In this document: positions 34,672 through 43,946 of the stretch, one piece after another
How positions within the stretch are numbered: the first letter of the stretch is position 1
How the letters are laid out: each line of letters starts with the position of its first letter
NCBI GenBank assembly: GCA_944389065.1
Contig: CALXKZ010000008.1
Coordinates: forward strand, 27,360 to 91,359
Source: an uncultured Spirochaetaceae bacterium
Lineage (GTDB): Bacteria; Spirochaetota; Spirochaetia; Sphaerochaetales; Sphaerochaetaceae
Length of the DNA stretch: 64,000 nucleotides
Direction: 5' to 3'
Notes under the pieces: generated by a model
Database searches by the model: none
Seen by the model: only the letters and a program-made list of their open reading frames with translations
Told to the model about the DNA's origin: nothing
Made by a program: the position numbers and the translations under genes

Positions 34672-35534
34672 TTGCTGACTATGAGCATGTGAAGCTTCTC
34701 TATGAGCTTTGCGGCTGCAGGAACAAGACTGTCCGTTCCGATTGCATTCACCGCGTTGCAGATATCTTCCTCCATACCGGATGGAATGGATCTGCACAGC
34801 GCCGATGCATATGGAATAAGCCGCTTTTCTCCCGGATGGTAGACTCGATTGTATGCGAATAGCACATCGAAGTACGATGCAAGAATCGAAGACATTCTGT
34901 GGTTCTGGCTGACTATATCGCTACGCTTTGCTGCAAGTTCAAGCTGATGTATGAACGGAGAGCTGTAATCACCATCGATGACAGCAAGATTCTTTCTAAT
35001 TATGTTCCTTCTCAGCTCTTCCGGGTATGGGCCTGATACCTCTTCTTTGATCCTCTCAAACCATCCTGAAGCGGAGCTGATGATCCTGGAATGAGTGATG
35101 TTATAGAGAATGCATGTTGTGTATCCAATACGCGCATTGCATTTCCTGTATACATCATCGACCTGCCATTCAGTCCACTCCTTGGATCTGAACATTATGT
35201 CATAGATGTTTCCATAGGTATCTTCCGCCTCATCGCTCTCCTCAAAAAACGTCATGCCGACAACAGATGGTAAAGAAAGAGCTGAGTAGATATCCTTTCT
35301 TGCCTTTCTGTCGATTGGTGCTGATGAATATACATAGATATCCCAGTCAGAGGCCTGATCATCCAGTATGCCAGAGCGTGAACCAGATAGAACAGCAGCC
35401 TCAGCTCCGATATTGAGGAATGAAGAGGCGAGTGTGTCCAGAATCGGTATCTCAAGGAGATCCCTGCAATCAGTTCTGTGGCTTATCCCAGGCAAGATTG
35501 CCTTCCTTGTCTGTGTATGTATAGGCAATCGCAT
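34662..35534 (-). CDS. Nucleotidyltransferase-domain protein (DUF4037-like)
   Basis: Up to 290 residues. The N-terminal polymerase-beta-type motif VLSGSRSG...SDWDIYVYS gives the GS and DxD residues expected for nucleotide transfer; the rest is helical, with a DUF4037-like C-terminal domain. Function unknown; candidates are small-molecule nucleotidylation or an antitoxin-like role. The start is uncertain: ATG 35534 overlaps the upstream gene by 65 bases and no ribosome-binding site is clear, so a later non-ATG start is possible. Confidence 0.7.
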   Translation of the reverse strand: MRLPIHTQTRKAILPGISHRTDCRDLLEIPILDTLASSFLNIGAEAAVLSGSRSGILDDQASDWDIYVYSSAPIDRKARKDIYSALSLPSVVGMTFFEESDEAEDTYGNIYDIMFRSKEWTEWQVDDVYRKCNARIGYTTCILYNITHSRIISSASGWFERIKEEVSGPYPEELRRNIIRKNLAVIDGDYSSPFIHQLELAAKRSDIVSQNHRMSSILASYFDVLFAYNRVYHPGEKRLIPYASALCRSIPSGMEEDICNAVNAIGTDSLVPAAAKLIEKLHMLIVSNRD

Positions 35535-35730
35535 AGTAGATGATCGGATCCTTTTCCTTCCATCTCCTGTACGCTGCAGACACAGCAGATGCCATGCCTC
35601 GGTTGTTCACATAGTCCTTTCCCTTATCGAGCATGATTGCTCTCAGGGATCCTAGCGATATCTGTATCTTCTTGGAGTACAGTGCTATCGCAAGCTCGCC
35701 GATGAAGTCATAGATTTCGTCGTTTGTCAT
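35470..35730 (-). CDS. Small conserved-looking protein upstream of the nucleotidyltransferase
   Basis: 86 residues (MTNDEIYDFIGELAIALYSK...), with AGGATGAGAG before the ATG. Helical and soluble; the segment NRGMASAVSAAYRRWKEKD is basic and could bind nucleic acid. No family recognised. The tight overlap with the following gene indicates a two-gene operon and possibly a functional pair. Confidence 0.6.
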   Translation of the reverse strand: MTNDEIYDFIGELAIALYSKKIQISLGSLRAIMLDKGKDYVNNRGMASAVSAAYRRWKEKDPIIYYAIAYTYTDKEGNLAWDKPQN

Positions 35731-36230
35731 TTTTCTCTCATCCTATGATTGAAATCGTAACAGCAGCATGTGGATAAAGCAAGGAAATAGGATGATTCCA
35801 ACGTTGTTTCCATTATCTATCAGTGGATCAGATCTGCATGTATCCGGGATATGTTTTCCTGTTTTCCATATCAAGACCACAATGCCTGAATTCTGGATAT
35901 TCTTTTCCAGTCTGAGGAATCCTGATAGGCTTATCAAAGAATAATCCTATGTAAGATATCGGCAGATATTCTGATGGATAGCATGCAGTCTGCGACGAGC
36001 GGTAAAACAAGCGCAAAACTGAATCAGGATCTGATGAAAGGTCAGAGGCTGTAAAATGAGGTCTGGCTTGCGTGGTGATTCAGGCTCTTCAGAGATTGCA
36101 GAATATTCAGGGCTGAGTCCTCAGCACACAAGAACATTGCTGAAGAGAATGTGCGATCTGGAGATGATATCCTCTTATGGAAATGATAAGACAAGGAGAT
36201 ATCGTCTTGAGAAATGATATCTGCACCTTA
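35731..36230. other. Gene-poor stretch with possible gene remnants
   Basis: About 500 bases with no intact long gene. On the minus strand 35828-36016 is open and reads a domain-like piece (IGLFFDKPIRIPQTGKEYP, then EFRHCGLDMENRK) that I cannot assign and that has no credible start. On the plus strand a 53-codon winged-helix reading frame lies at 36056. Together these suggest decayed genes between ygeY and the xdh operon. Confidence 0.45.
36056..36217 (+). pseudogene. Short winged-helix fragment
   Basis: 53 codons (ATG 36056, TGA 36215), with AAAGGTCAGAGG upstream. The product contains SSEIAEYSGLSPQHTRTLLK and ends KTRRYRLEK, the pattern of the C-terminal winged helix found on Fic or AlbA_2-type proteins. 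A stop lies a few codons upstream, so it is either a tiny DNA-binding protein or the tail of a lost gene. The second is preferred. Confidence 0.45.
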
Positions 36231-36234
36231 AGCT

Positions 36235-36250
36235 TGTTGCAATTTGATGC
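36235..36250 (+). promoter_or_regulatory. Purine-regulon direct-repeat operator, xdh copy
   Basis: TGTTGCAATTTGATGC; half-sites TGTTGC and TGATGC at a 10-bp period, 14 of 16 bases identical to the ygfK copy and 15 of 16 to the ygeW copy. It lies 36 bases (start to start) before TATAAT at 36271-36276, where no good -35 exists, fitting activator dependence. Confidence 0.7.
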
Positions 36251-36270
36251 ATCTTTCTCTGAATCTGTTA

Positions 36271-36276
36271 TATAAT
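36271..36276 (+). promoter_or_regulatory. -10 box of the xdh operon
   Basis: TATAAT with a poor -35 region. A second TATAAT lies at 36329-36334, close to the start codon, so the transcription start is not certain. Confidence 0.5.
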
Positions 36277-36347
36277 CGTAAATGGAAGAGGAATAGCAGA
36301 AGCTAATTCCACATTATGCAAAGAAAAATATAATGGAAGGAGGATGT

Positions 36348-38486
36348 ATGCCTATAAATTGCATTGATGACAAAGTTGTCAGGGTCGATGCAGAGGCCAA
36401 GGCGAGGGGAGAGGCGATGTATGTCTCTGATTATTCCTTCCCTGATATGCTCTATGCCAGGATGATCCGTTCGGATATTCCACGAGGAACCATAGACAGC
36501 ATATCGGTGCCCCAGCTTCCTGATGGATATTACTTCATTTCCGCAAAGGATATACCTGAAGGCGGGAAGAATGAGCTCTGGATGATTGCAAAGGACTGGA
36601 GATGCTTTGCAGATGGTGATGTAAGGTATGTCGGTGAGACCATCGGCCTTCTTGTAGGTCCTGACAGGAATATGCTTGATTACCTTGCAGGGCGGGTGAA
36701 GATCAACTACACGGAGCAGGAGCCTGCGGTTACGATTGATGATGCTCTTTCCCTGAAAGGTGGCCCGATAGCCGGTGAGGATAATGTCCTCTGTTCGCTT
36801 TTCTGCGAGAAGGGCGAGAAGATGCAGAGCATCATGGACAGGGCAGATTCCGTATTCACGGAGACAATCGAGACTGGATTCCAGGAGCATGTCCATCTTG
36901 AGACCAATGGCGCATTGATAACTATCGAGGATGAGAAGTACGTCATCTATATCTCAGCCCAGTGTCCATTCTATGTCAGGAAATCCATTGCTGGACTGTT
37001 GGGACTCAATCCTGAGGATATAGTGATAAGACAGACGACGACCGGAGGTGCATTCGGAGGCAAGGAGCACTTCCCTGATGTGCTTGCAGGGCCTCTTCTT
37101 GTTGCTGAAAGCATCATAAAGAAGCCGATCAAGCTCATATTCACCAGAGAAGAGGATATGCTTTACTCAGTAAAGCGCCATCCATCGAAGACTGTGTTCC
37201 GCACTGCTCTGGACAAGGAAGGGAATATACTTGGCATTGAAGGCACGATATATTACAACTGCGGTGCGTATCTTTCTGCTTCCTATGTCGTTCTCCAGCG
37301 CGGTGTGTTCCATGCTAATGGCGTTTATGATTTCCCCGCTACGTACCTTAAAGGCGTAGGTGTCGCCACAAACACATTCCCTTCCGATGCGTTCCGGGGC
37401 TTCGGTGCTCCGCAGACTCTGTTTGCTATTGAGATGCATCTTGACCATATTGCAAGGAAATTCGGGTTTGATCCTGCAGAGTACAAGGCAAGATATTTCA
37501 TCAAGAAAGGCGGAGAGACAGTTACGAACGGACACATCGTAGAGGATGTCAAGCTTCCTCAGATGATGAAGAAGATAGCGGATGCCTCTGACTATTATCG
37601 TAAAGCGAAGGAGTATGCGATCGGTTCCGGCAAGGGCATAGGAATGTCATTCTACAATCATGGCGGTGCATTCACCGGGAATGGGGAACAGGCCATCATT
37701 AAAGCCCATGCAAGGCTTGTCAAAACGGGTGATAGAGTCAGGATAGAGGTAGGTTCGACAGAGATGGGGCAGGGATTCCAGACAGCGCTGAGAAAGATAG
37801 TCGCAAATGCGCTTGGTCTCGATATGGATCATGTGGATTATGATAATCCGGACACCTCCCTCGTACCAGACTCAGGTCCTACTGCAGCTTCCAGGTCGAC
37901 AATGATAGTAGGAAAGATCGCTGAGGACTGTGCCCTTGAGATGAAGGAAAGATGGGCCGAAGGTGATTTCTCTGTTGAGAAGGAGTACCAGCATCCAGAG
38001 GGACATCCCTGGGATCAGTCGACATTCCGCGGCGATGCATATCTTGGCTATGGCTGGGGAGCTGCGTGTGTCGAGGTCGAGGTCGACAAGCTTACGAATG
38101 AGGTGAGGACGACAGGTATCTGGACTTGCCATGATATCGGGCATGCAATCGACGAGCTGATTGTGCATGGCCAGGTCAATGGCGGGGTGATCCAGTCTCT
38201 TGGATATGCTTCCATGGAGAAGATGGAGAACAGGAAGGGATATTTCAAACAGTCATCGATGTCTGATTATGTTATTCCGACCTCTATGGATTTCCCGCAT
38301 CAGGAGTGGTTCCTGGAGGATAATCCGTATCAGTGGGGCCCTCAGGGTGCAAAGGGTATGGGCGAGCTTGTATTCAATGGAGCTGATGCTGCATATGCTG
38401 ATGCCGTTGAACGGGCTCTTGGAATAACCGTTACTAAGATACCTATCCCACCTGAGGATATCGAGGAGGCGCTTGAGAATGCTTAG
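36348..38486 (+). CDS. Xanthine dehydrogenase-family molybdopterin-binding subunit
   Basis: 712-residue Mo subunit of a xanthine oxidase family hydroxylase. Characteristic segments: VGETIGLLVG near the N-terminus, TTGGAFGGKEHF cofactor loop, FRGFGAPQ, and EVGSTEMGQGFQTAL. The terminal QGAKGMGE holds the catalytic Glu position. ATG 36348 follows GGAAGGAGGATGT, favoured over ATG 36333. First of five overlapping or closely packed genes. With selD and yedE nearby, a selenium-dependent hydroxylase is likely (inference). Confidence 0.92.
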   Translation: MPINCIDDKVVRVDAEAKARGEAMYVSDYSFPDMLYARMIRSDIPRGTIDSISVPQLPDGYYFISAKDIPEGGKNELWMIAKDWRCFADGDVRYVGETIGLLVGPDRNMLDYLAGRVKINYTEQEPAVTIDDALSLKGGPIAGEDNVLCSLFCEKGEKMQSIMDRADSVFTETIETGFQEHVHLETNGALITIEDEKYVIYISAQCPFYVRKSIAGLLGLNPEDIVIRQTTTGGAFGGKEHFPDVLAGPLLVAESIIKKPIKLIFTREEDMLYSVKRHPSKTVFRTALDKEGNILGIEGTIYYNCGAYLSASYVVLQRGVFHANGVYDFPATYLKGVGVATNTFPSDAFRGFGAPQTLFAIEMHLDHIARKFGFDPAEYKARYFIKKGGETVTNGHIVEDVKLPQMMKKIADASDYYRKAKEYAIGSGKGIGMSFYNHGGAFTGNGEQAIIKAHARLVKTGDRVRIEVGSTEMGQGFQTALRKIVANALGLDMDHVDYDNPDTSLVPDSGPTAASRSTMIVGKIAEDCALEMKERWAEGDFSVEKEYQHPEGHPWDQSTFRGDAYLGYGWGAACVEVEVDKLTNEVRTTGIWTCHDIGHAIDELIVHGQVNGGVIQSLGYASMEKMENRKGYFKQSSMSDYVIPTSMDFPHQEWFLEDNPYQWGPQGAKGMGELVFNGADAAYADAVERALGITVTKIPIPPEDIEEALENA

Positions 38487-38958
38487 GAAGATTGTTTTCT
38501 CTGTCAATGATGCCCGTGTCATCTTTACCGGAAATCCGCTCACAAGGCTTATCGATGTGCTCAGGGATGAGCTTAAGCTTACAGGAGTGAAGGAAGGATG
38601 CGGTGAGGGCGAATGCGGTGCATGTTCAATACTGAAGGATGGAAAGCTTGTCACAAGCTGCATTCTTCCTGTCGGAGCCTGTGAAGGCAGCCATATCTAT
38701 ACGATCGAAGGAATAAGGGATACGGATAAGGGCCGGTGCATAGTCGAGGCGTTCCGCGATGGCGGAGCAGTGCAGTGCGGGTTCTGCATCCCCGGCATGG
38801 TAATGGCAGCATATGCCCTTCTTTCATCCAATCCAGATCCCGATGAGGATGCGATCCGCCGTGCGATAAGCGGGAATATATGCAGATGCACAGGATATGA
38901 TCTGATTGTCGACAGCATCAGGCTTGCTGCCCAGCGTGGAGGTGATCTATGGCAGTGA
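38479..38958 (+). CDS. Molybdenum hydroxylase 2Fe-2S subunit
   Basis: 159 residues with both iron-sulfur motifs intact: CGEGECGAC plus a later C (plant-type ferredoxin cluster) and CGFCIPGM...NICRCTGY (second cluster). It passes electrons from Mo to FAD. ATG 38479 overlaps the preceding stop (ATGCTTAG). It is the only gene in this operon with a complete set of Fe-S cysteines, so it may serve both Mo subunits. Confidence 0.93.
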   Translation: MLRKIVFSVNDARVIFTGNPLTRLIDVLRDELKLTGVKEGCGEGECGACSILKDGKLVTSCILPVGACEGSHIYTIEGIRDTDKGRCIVEAFRDGGAVQCGFCIPGMVMAAYALLSSNPDPDEDAIRRAISGNICRCTGYDLIVDSIRLAAQRGGDLWQ

Positions 38959-39809
38959 ATTATATACCAGAGACACTTGAGGAAGCACTGCTTCTGAGAA
39001 AGGCTGAGGGTGCTGTTCCGCTTGCGGGCGGAACTGATATCATGGTGCAGCACAGACGTGCTCAGGGGATAGCCCCCGATCCGGGATTCCCAGTCATGGT
39101 CATATCAGGGCTTAAGGAGCTGAAAGGCATAAGAAAGCTAGAGGATGGATCGGTGGAGATCATGGCGCTGACTACTGCGGCTGAGATCGCTGCTTCAGAT
39201 ATAGTCCCATGGCACGTTAGGAAGGCTGCGTCAGGAATGGGTGCTATCGCACTGCGCAATGTAGCTACAATCGGAGGGAATATCGGGAATGCATCTCCGA
39301 AGGGTGATCTTCCCCAGCCTCTGATCCTTCTTGATGCAGAGGTCGTTCTTGTGTCATTTGATGGGGAACGCAGAATGCTTCTTGATGAGTTCATCCTCGG
39401 GTCAAAGAAGACAGCAATTGCTGATGATGAGATCATAAAGAGCGTTATAATCCCTCCGCATGATTTCACATATTCATATTACAGGAAGATAGGCATGAGG
39501 AGAGCCAATGCGATATCCAAGCTGTCGCTTTCAGCTGCCTGCATTGTCAAGGATGGCATAATCTCTGATTTCCGTGCCGCGTCCGGTGCTGCCGGTCCGA
39601 AGGTGATCAGAAGCAGGGAAGCGGAGTCAATGATCGTCCGCCGTCCTGTTGAGGAGCTTCCAGAGATAGTTCCTGATTTCCTTACAGCCTGGGATCATGC
39701 GATATCCCCGCATGCGATGCCTATGTACAGACGGCATACTACATCCCGGATGCTTACATATTTCCTTGAAGCTATCGTAAACGGGACAGAGCCAGGAATC
39801 ATCGAGTAG
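38949..39809 (+). CDS. Molybdenum hydroxylase FAD-binding subunit
   Basis: 286 residues. FAD motifs AVPLAGGTDIMV and ATIGGNIGNASPKGD, then the C-terminal CO dehydrogenase flavoprotein-type domain. It overlaps the 2Fe-2S gene by 10 bases and completes the first Mo/Fe-S/FAD triad. Confidence 0.92.
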   Translation: MAVNYIPETLEEALLLRKAEGAVPLAGGTDIMVQHRRAQGIAPDPGFPVMVISGLKELKGIRKLEDGSVEIMALTTAAEIAASDIVPWHVRKAASGMGAIALRNVATIGGNIGNASPKGDLPQPLILLDAEVVLVSFDGERRMLLDEFILGSKKTAIADDEIIKSVIIPPHDFTYSYYRKIGMRRANAISKLSLSAACIVKDGIISDFRAASGAAGPKVIRSREAESMIVRRPVEELPEIVPDFLTAWDHAISPHAMPMYRRHTTSRMLTYFLEAIVNGTEPGIIE

Positions 39810-39817
39810 GAGGTTTT

Positions 39818-40519
39818 ATGAGGATACACCGTCCCTTGACGCCAGAAGAGGCCTACAGGATCAGGAAGGAATGCGGATCGTCTTCCTATCTTCTCGGAGG
39901 CACGTATGTGCTTTCAATCGGACAAGCATATGATGATCTGATCGATCTTAATGGTTTTATCCCATCAGGGATATCAGAGGAGGGGGACAGGATAGTGATA
40001 GGCGCTGGAGCCAGACTTGAGGATATAGTACTATCCCCGGCTGTTCCTGGGATCCTCAGGTCAGCTGCTTCAGACTGCCCATCCCTTCAGCAGCGGAATA
40101 TGGCAACAATAGGCGGGAATGCCGCGTCCTGCAGAGCCGATGGATATATGACAGCAGCACTCCTTGCGGTCGATGCACATGTTCTTCTGTATGATGGAGA
40201 TAGCACTGTGGACATGCCTTATCGTGTTTATGCGGAGAAGCACAGCCCGGAATGGATTATCCTCTCTGTTTCAGTCAGCAGGAGTAAAGATGGCACTGTG
40301 AAACGCATATCCCGTGCATCCCATATGCATGCTGCTGTGACCGCTGCAGTATGCGGAGATACCTATGCCTATACTGCATCCCCATCATCAATCATGTATG
40401 GAAATCGCGACTGCTATAAGGATATGGAGCTGGAGAGCGATCTTACAGGATCTGCAGAGTACAAGCGCTATCTTCTTTCCGTAATATTCGAGGAGGGCAG
40501 AGATGGAAATCAGAGCTGA
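39818..40519 (+). CDS. ygfM: YgfM-type FAD-binding subunit
   Basis: 233 residues, a shorter FAD subunit: SYLLGGTYVLS and MATIGGNAASCRADGYM. Position directly before xdhD matches ygfM in Escherichia coli, and it probably supplies the flavin for XdhD. AGGAGGTTTT precedes the ATG. It overlaps xdhD by 17 bases. Confidence 0.85.
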   Translation: MRIHRPLTPEEAYRIRKECGSSSYLLGGTYVLSIGQAYDDLIDLNGFIPSGISEEGDRIVIGAGARLEDIVLSPAVPGILRSAASDCPSLQQRNMATIGGNAASCRADGYMTAALLAVDAHVLLYDGDSTVDMPYRVYAEKHSPEWIILSVSVSRSKDGTVKRISRASHMHAAVTAAVCGDTYAYTASPSSIMYGNRDCYKDMELESDLTGSAEYKRYLLSVIFEEGRDGNQS

Positions 40520-43376
40520 GATAAATGGGCGTACTGTTGTCCTTTCAGGACTTGAGGATGAAAGGCTCAGGGATGTTCTTTACAGATCAGGATACACTTC
40601 AGTTCGTGATTCCGATGACAGGGAGGGGTTTGCTGGTTCTGATACAATCATATTCAATGGCCGCCCTGTATATTCGAATCTGATTCTGCTGTATCAGGCA
40701 GAGGGTGCCTCGATAAGGACTCCTGAGTCTCTTATGGATGGGAGGAAGATAAATGATGTCCAGCAGGCGATGATCGACGCTGGCGTTGTGCAGAGTGCAT
40801 ATAATGCCCCAGAGGCTGCTCTCCTTCTGACATATTTACTTGAAAGAAAGCCCGATCCTTCGAAGGATGATATAAAGAATGCCCTTTCCGGAATCTTCAT
40901 TCGCGATGCAGGCTATGAGCACTATTATCTCGCTGTGCAGCTTGTCAGGGAGAAGAGAATGCATGGAAGCTATAGGACAGCTGTAGCTCCATCGTTCCGT
41001 TCTTCTCTGCGTGTTGTCGGAAAGCCTTCTGGAAAGATCGATGCGGAGCCTCTTGTCGCAGGTGGAAAGCTGTTTGTGGAGGACAGGGTAGAGCCGGGAG
41101 CCTGTGTCATGCATATACTGCGTTCTCCATTTGCCCATGCCTATGTGCGTTCCGTGGATGTGGCTGGAGCATTGAAGATCGATGGTGTTGAGGATATCAT
41201 CACTGCATTCAATTGTCCTGATGTCTACTATATGCAGGCAGGACAGGGAAATCCTGAGCCTTCACCGTACGACAGGCGTCTTATAAACAGAAAAGTACGC
41301 CATGTAGGTGACCGGGTTGCTGCGATAATCGCAAAGGATATGGAGAGTGCGGAGAAGGCCGCATCGCTTATCAAGGTCGTATATGATCCTATAGAACCCG
41401 TGTTCACAGTAGAGGAAGCGATGGCAGATGGCGCTCCTCTTGTCCACAATGGCGTTGTCGAATATGTCTCAGGAGCTCCTGGCAATCTTGAAGAGTACAA
41501 CAGAAGCGCTGACCCGGATGAGGAGAAGGTCATCTACCAGTTTCCGCTCCATGGAGATATAAGGAAGAATATCGCAGCTGCAGCACATGGGGGCATCGGA
41601 GATGTCGATAAAGGCTTCAGTGAAGCAGATGCGGTTGTCGATGAAACCTATCAGACTAGCCAGGTCCAGTGCACACCGCTTGAGCCCCATGTATGCTACG
41701 GGCATATTGATGGCGGACGTCTTACGCTCAACTGCTCAACGCAGGTACCATATCATGTGAGGCGTATCGTAGCGACTGTCTGCCAGATCCCAGAGCATAA
41801 GGTCCACGTGATAAAGGAACGTGTCGGCGGAGGATATGGCTCCAAGCAGGATATCCTTGTTGAGGATCTTGTAGGCTATGCTGTATGGAAGACCGGCAGA
41901 TCGATCTATTACCGCAATACAAGAGCAGAGGAGTTCTATGCGAACTCAACGCGCCATCCGATGCGTATCCGCGTGAAGATGGGCGGCAAGAAGGATGGAA
42001 CGATTACCGCTATCTACATGGATGTGCGGGCAAATACAGGTCCGTATGGCAACCACTGCCTTACCGTTCCGATGAATGCCTCTTCGAAGACTCTTCCGAT
42101 CTTCCGTGTAGACAATATGTATTACGATCTCTTCACCTACTATACGAATACTCCTCCAGCAGGCGCGTACCAGGGTTACGGAGCGCCGAAAGGCTATTTT
42201 GCAATCGTCTCTGCGATGGGAGAGCTTGCCATGAAGCTTGGGATCGATCCTCTTGAGATGGCAAGGAAGAACATCGTCGAGAAGGGCTATATGCTTGAGA
42301 TCCTGAGAGGTCTTGGCGAAGGAAGGGAAGGTGTTGTCGTTCCTGTCGGTTCCTGTGGCCTCAGGGAAGCTCTCGATAAAGGAGCAGAGATGATAGACTG
42401 GGGAAAGAAGGAGATCTCCGATGATCCGGACTGGAAAATAGGAAAAGGCTTTGCCATGATCCAGCAGGGCTCAGGACTTCCCGGTCTTGATCATTCCAAC
42501 GCGCAGGTAAAGCTGCTTACGGATGGTACTTTCCTTGTACTCTCAGGAGGGGCAGATATAGGGACAGGGCTTGATACGATCTCCGCCAAGTGTGTTTCAG
42601 AGATAATGAAAGTACCTCTTGAGAGCGTCTCTGTTGTCTCAGGAGATACAGATGCCTGCCTGTTCGATACCGGTGCATATGCCTCATCCGGAACATATTT
42701 CTCAGGAAATGCATCGCTCAATGCCGCTAAGGATCTATTGAGAAAGACGCTTGAGGAGGCTGCGCTTCAGCTTGGTGTCGATAGAGAGGATCTTTCCGTA
42801 GAATACCCGGGATATGTCGTGGCAAAAGATGGCAGAAGGCTTTCATACTATGAGATATCCCATACGGCAACATCAGGCTCTGGGCGGGGACAGCTGATCG
42901 GTACCGGTTCTTTCACGACTCCGAATTTCGCAGTGCCTTATGGAGCGCACTTTGCTGAAGTGGCTGTCAATATCAGAACAGGAGAGGTGAAGGTCAGGAA
43001 GTTCTATGCGCTACAGGATGCAGGAACTCCTATCAATCCGGAGCTTGCACTATGCCAGATGTATGGCGCGGTGCTTAAGAGCATAGGTCATACGCTTTAT
43101 GAGAACATGGTCCTCGATAAGTATGGAAAGTGCATTACAACCACATTCACGGATTATGGGGTACCTATGATCCAGGATGCGCCTGATGATATGAAGGCAG
43201 TGCTGATCGATGTGAATGATGATTACGGTCCATTCGGCGCGAAGTCCATTTCAGAGATTGCATGCAATGGTGCGGCCCCTGCTATAGCAATGGCTATAGC
43301 CGATGCAACCGGTGTATGGGTAAGATCCTGGCCGATAACAGGGGAGAAGATCCTCAAGGCTCTCGGAAGATTCTGA
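40503..43376 (+). CDS. xdhD: XdhD-type molybdenum hydroxylase
   Basis: 957 residues: N-terminal ferredoxin-like domain (about 1-155), then the Mo domain (ERVGGGYGSKQD, GAYQGYGAPKGYF, GGADIGTGLDT, GPFGAKSISE). The ferredoxin-like domain keeps the fold (RDSDDREGFAGSDTIIFNG, VVQSAYNAPEAALLL, NALSGIFIRDAGY) but lacks the cluster cysteines. This loss is also present, as I recall it, in E. coli XdhD, so it marks the family. XdhD is one of the urate/purine degradation genes. Confidence 0.92.
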   Translation: MEIRAEINGRTVVLSGLEDERLRDVLYRSGYTSVRDSDDREGFAGSDTIIFNGRPVYSNLILLYQAEGASIRTPESLMDGRKINDVQQAMIDAGVVQSAYNAPEAALLLTYLLERKPDPSKDDIKNALSGIFIRDAGYEHYYLAVQLVREKRMHGSYRTAVAPSFRSSLRVVGKPSGKIDAEPLVAGGKLFVEDRVEPGACVMHILRSPFAHAYVRSVDVAGALKIDGVEDIITAFNCPDVYYMQAGQGNPEPSPYDRRLINRKVRHVGDRVAAIIAKDMESAEKAASLIKVVYDPIEPVFTVEEAMADGAPLVHNGVVEYVSGAPGNLEEYNRSADPDEEKVIYQFPLHGDIRKNIAAAAHGGIGDVDKGFSEADAVVDETYQTSQVQCTPLEPHVCYGHIDGGRLTLNCSTQVPYHVRRIVATVCQIPEHKVHVIKERVGGGYGSKQDILVEDLVGYAVWKTGRSIYYRNTRAEEFYANSTRHPMRIRVKMGGKKDGTITAIYMDVRANTGPYGNHCLTVPMNASSKTLPIFRVDNMYYDLFTYYTNTPPAGAYQGYGAPKGYFAIVSAMGELAMKLGIDPLEMARKNIVEKGYMLEILRGLGEGREGVVVPVGSCGLREALDKGAEMIDWGKKEISDDPDWKIGKGFAMIQQGSGLPGLDHSNAQVKLLTDGTFLVLSGGADIGTGLDTISAKCVSEIMKVPLESVSVVSGDTDACLFDTGAYASSGTYFSGNASLNAAKDLLRKTLEEAALQLGVDREDLSVEYPGYVVAKDGRRLSYYEISHTATSGSGRGQLIGTGSFTTPNFAVPYGAHFAEVAVNIRTGEVKVRKFYALQDAGTPINPELALCQMYGAVLKSIGHTLYENMVLDKYGKCITTTFTDYGVPMIQDAPDDMKAVLIDVNDDYGPFGAKSISEIACNGAAPAIAMAIADATGVWVRSWPITGEKILKALGRF

Positions 43377-43399
43377 TGATCGATGTGGTGCTTTTCTCA

Positions 43400-43427
43400 T
43401 TGGCACCGCATTTTTTCATGGTATCAT
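43400..43427 (+). promoter_or_regulatory. Leaderless promoter of the flavodoxin-like gene
   Basis: TTGGCA (43400-43405), a 16-base spacer, TATCAT (43422-43427), six bases, then ATG 43434. It separates this gene from the xdh operon. Confidence 0.65.
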
Positions 43428-43433
43428 TGGCCT

Positions 43434-43946
43434 ATGGCGGAAACAGCAGTTCTTTTCAGGTCGAAATACGGTGCATCCAGAAAGTATGCGCTTATGCTTA
43501 AAGAGCGTATCGGAGCAGATGCGATTGAGAATGAGAATATGAAGCCTGAGCTTATCCGGGAATTCTCCAATATAGTCATGATCGGAGGAGTATACCGCGA
43601 TAGGATCAACGGGCTTGATTTCTTACGCAGATTCCGCAGAGATCTTCAGGATAAGAATATCTTTGTCTTCGCTGTCGGATGCATGGAGCTCAGCACTGAG
43701 TATATCGCAAGGCTCAGACAGGTCAATGGACTGGATGATATCCCTCTCTTTTATGGGCGCGGTGAGATGGATGTAAAAACACTGTCATTCGCAGACAGGC
43801 TGATGATCAATGCCATACGGAAGATGGCAGAGCGGAGAACACCGACAGAACTGACAGATAGTGAAAAGACAGTGATAGAAGCCGCAGGTGGTGCTTCCTG
43901 GGTAGATGGACGGTATCTTGATCCGATAGTCGACTATCTTTCCTGA
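43434..43946 (+). CDS. Flavodoxin-like protein
   Basis: 170 residues. LFRSKYGASRKYALMLKERI is a flavodoxin FMN phosphate loop of the HemG/flavodoxin_5 type; VMIGGVYRDRINGLDFLRRF and FVFAVGCMEL follow. It could pass electrons to the neighbouring hydroxylases or YgfK (inference). ATG 43434 is chosen from the promoter geometry and family start; the frame opens 51 bases earlier. It overlaps the convergent XdhC-type gene by 13 bases. Confidence 0.78.
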   Translation: MAETAVLFRSKYGASRKYALMLKERIGADAIENENMKPELIREFSNIVMIGGVYRDRINGLDFLRRFRRDLQDKNIFVFAVGCMELSTEYIARLRQVNGLDDIPLFYGRGEMDVKTLSFADRLMINAIRKMAERRTPTELTDSEKTVIEAAGGASWVDGRYLDPIVDYLS

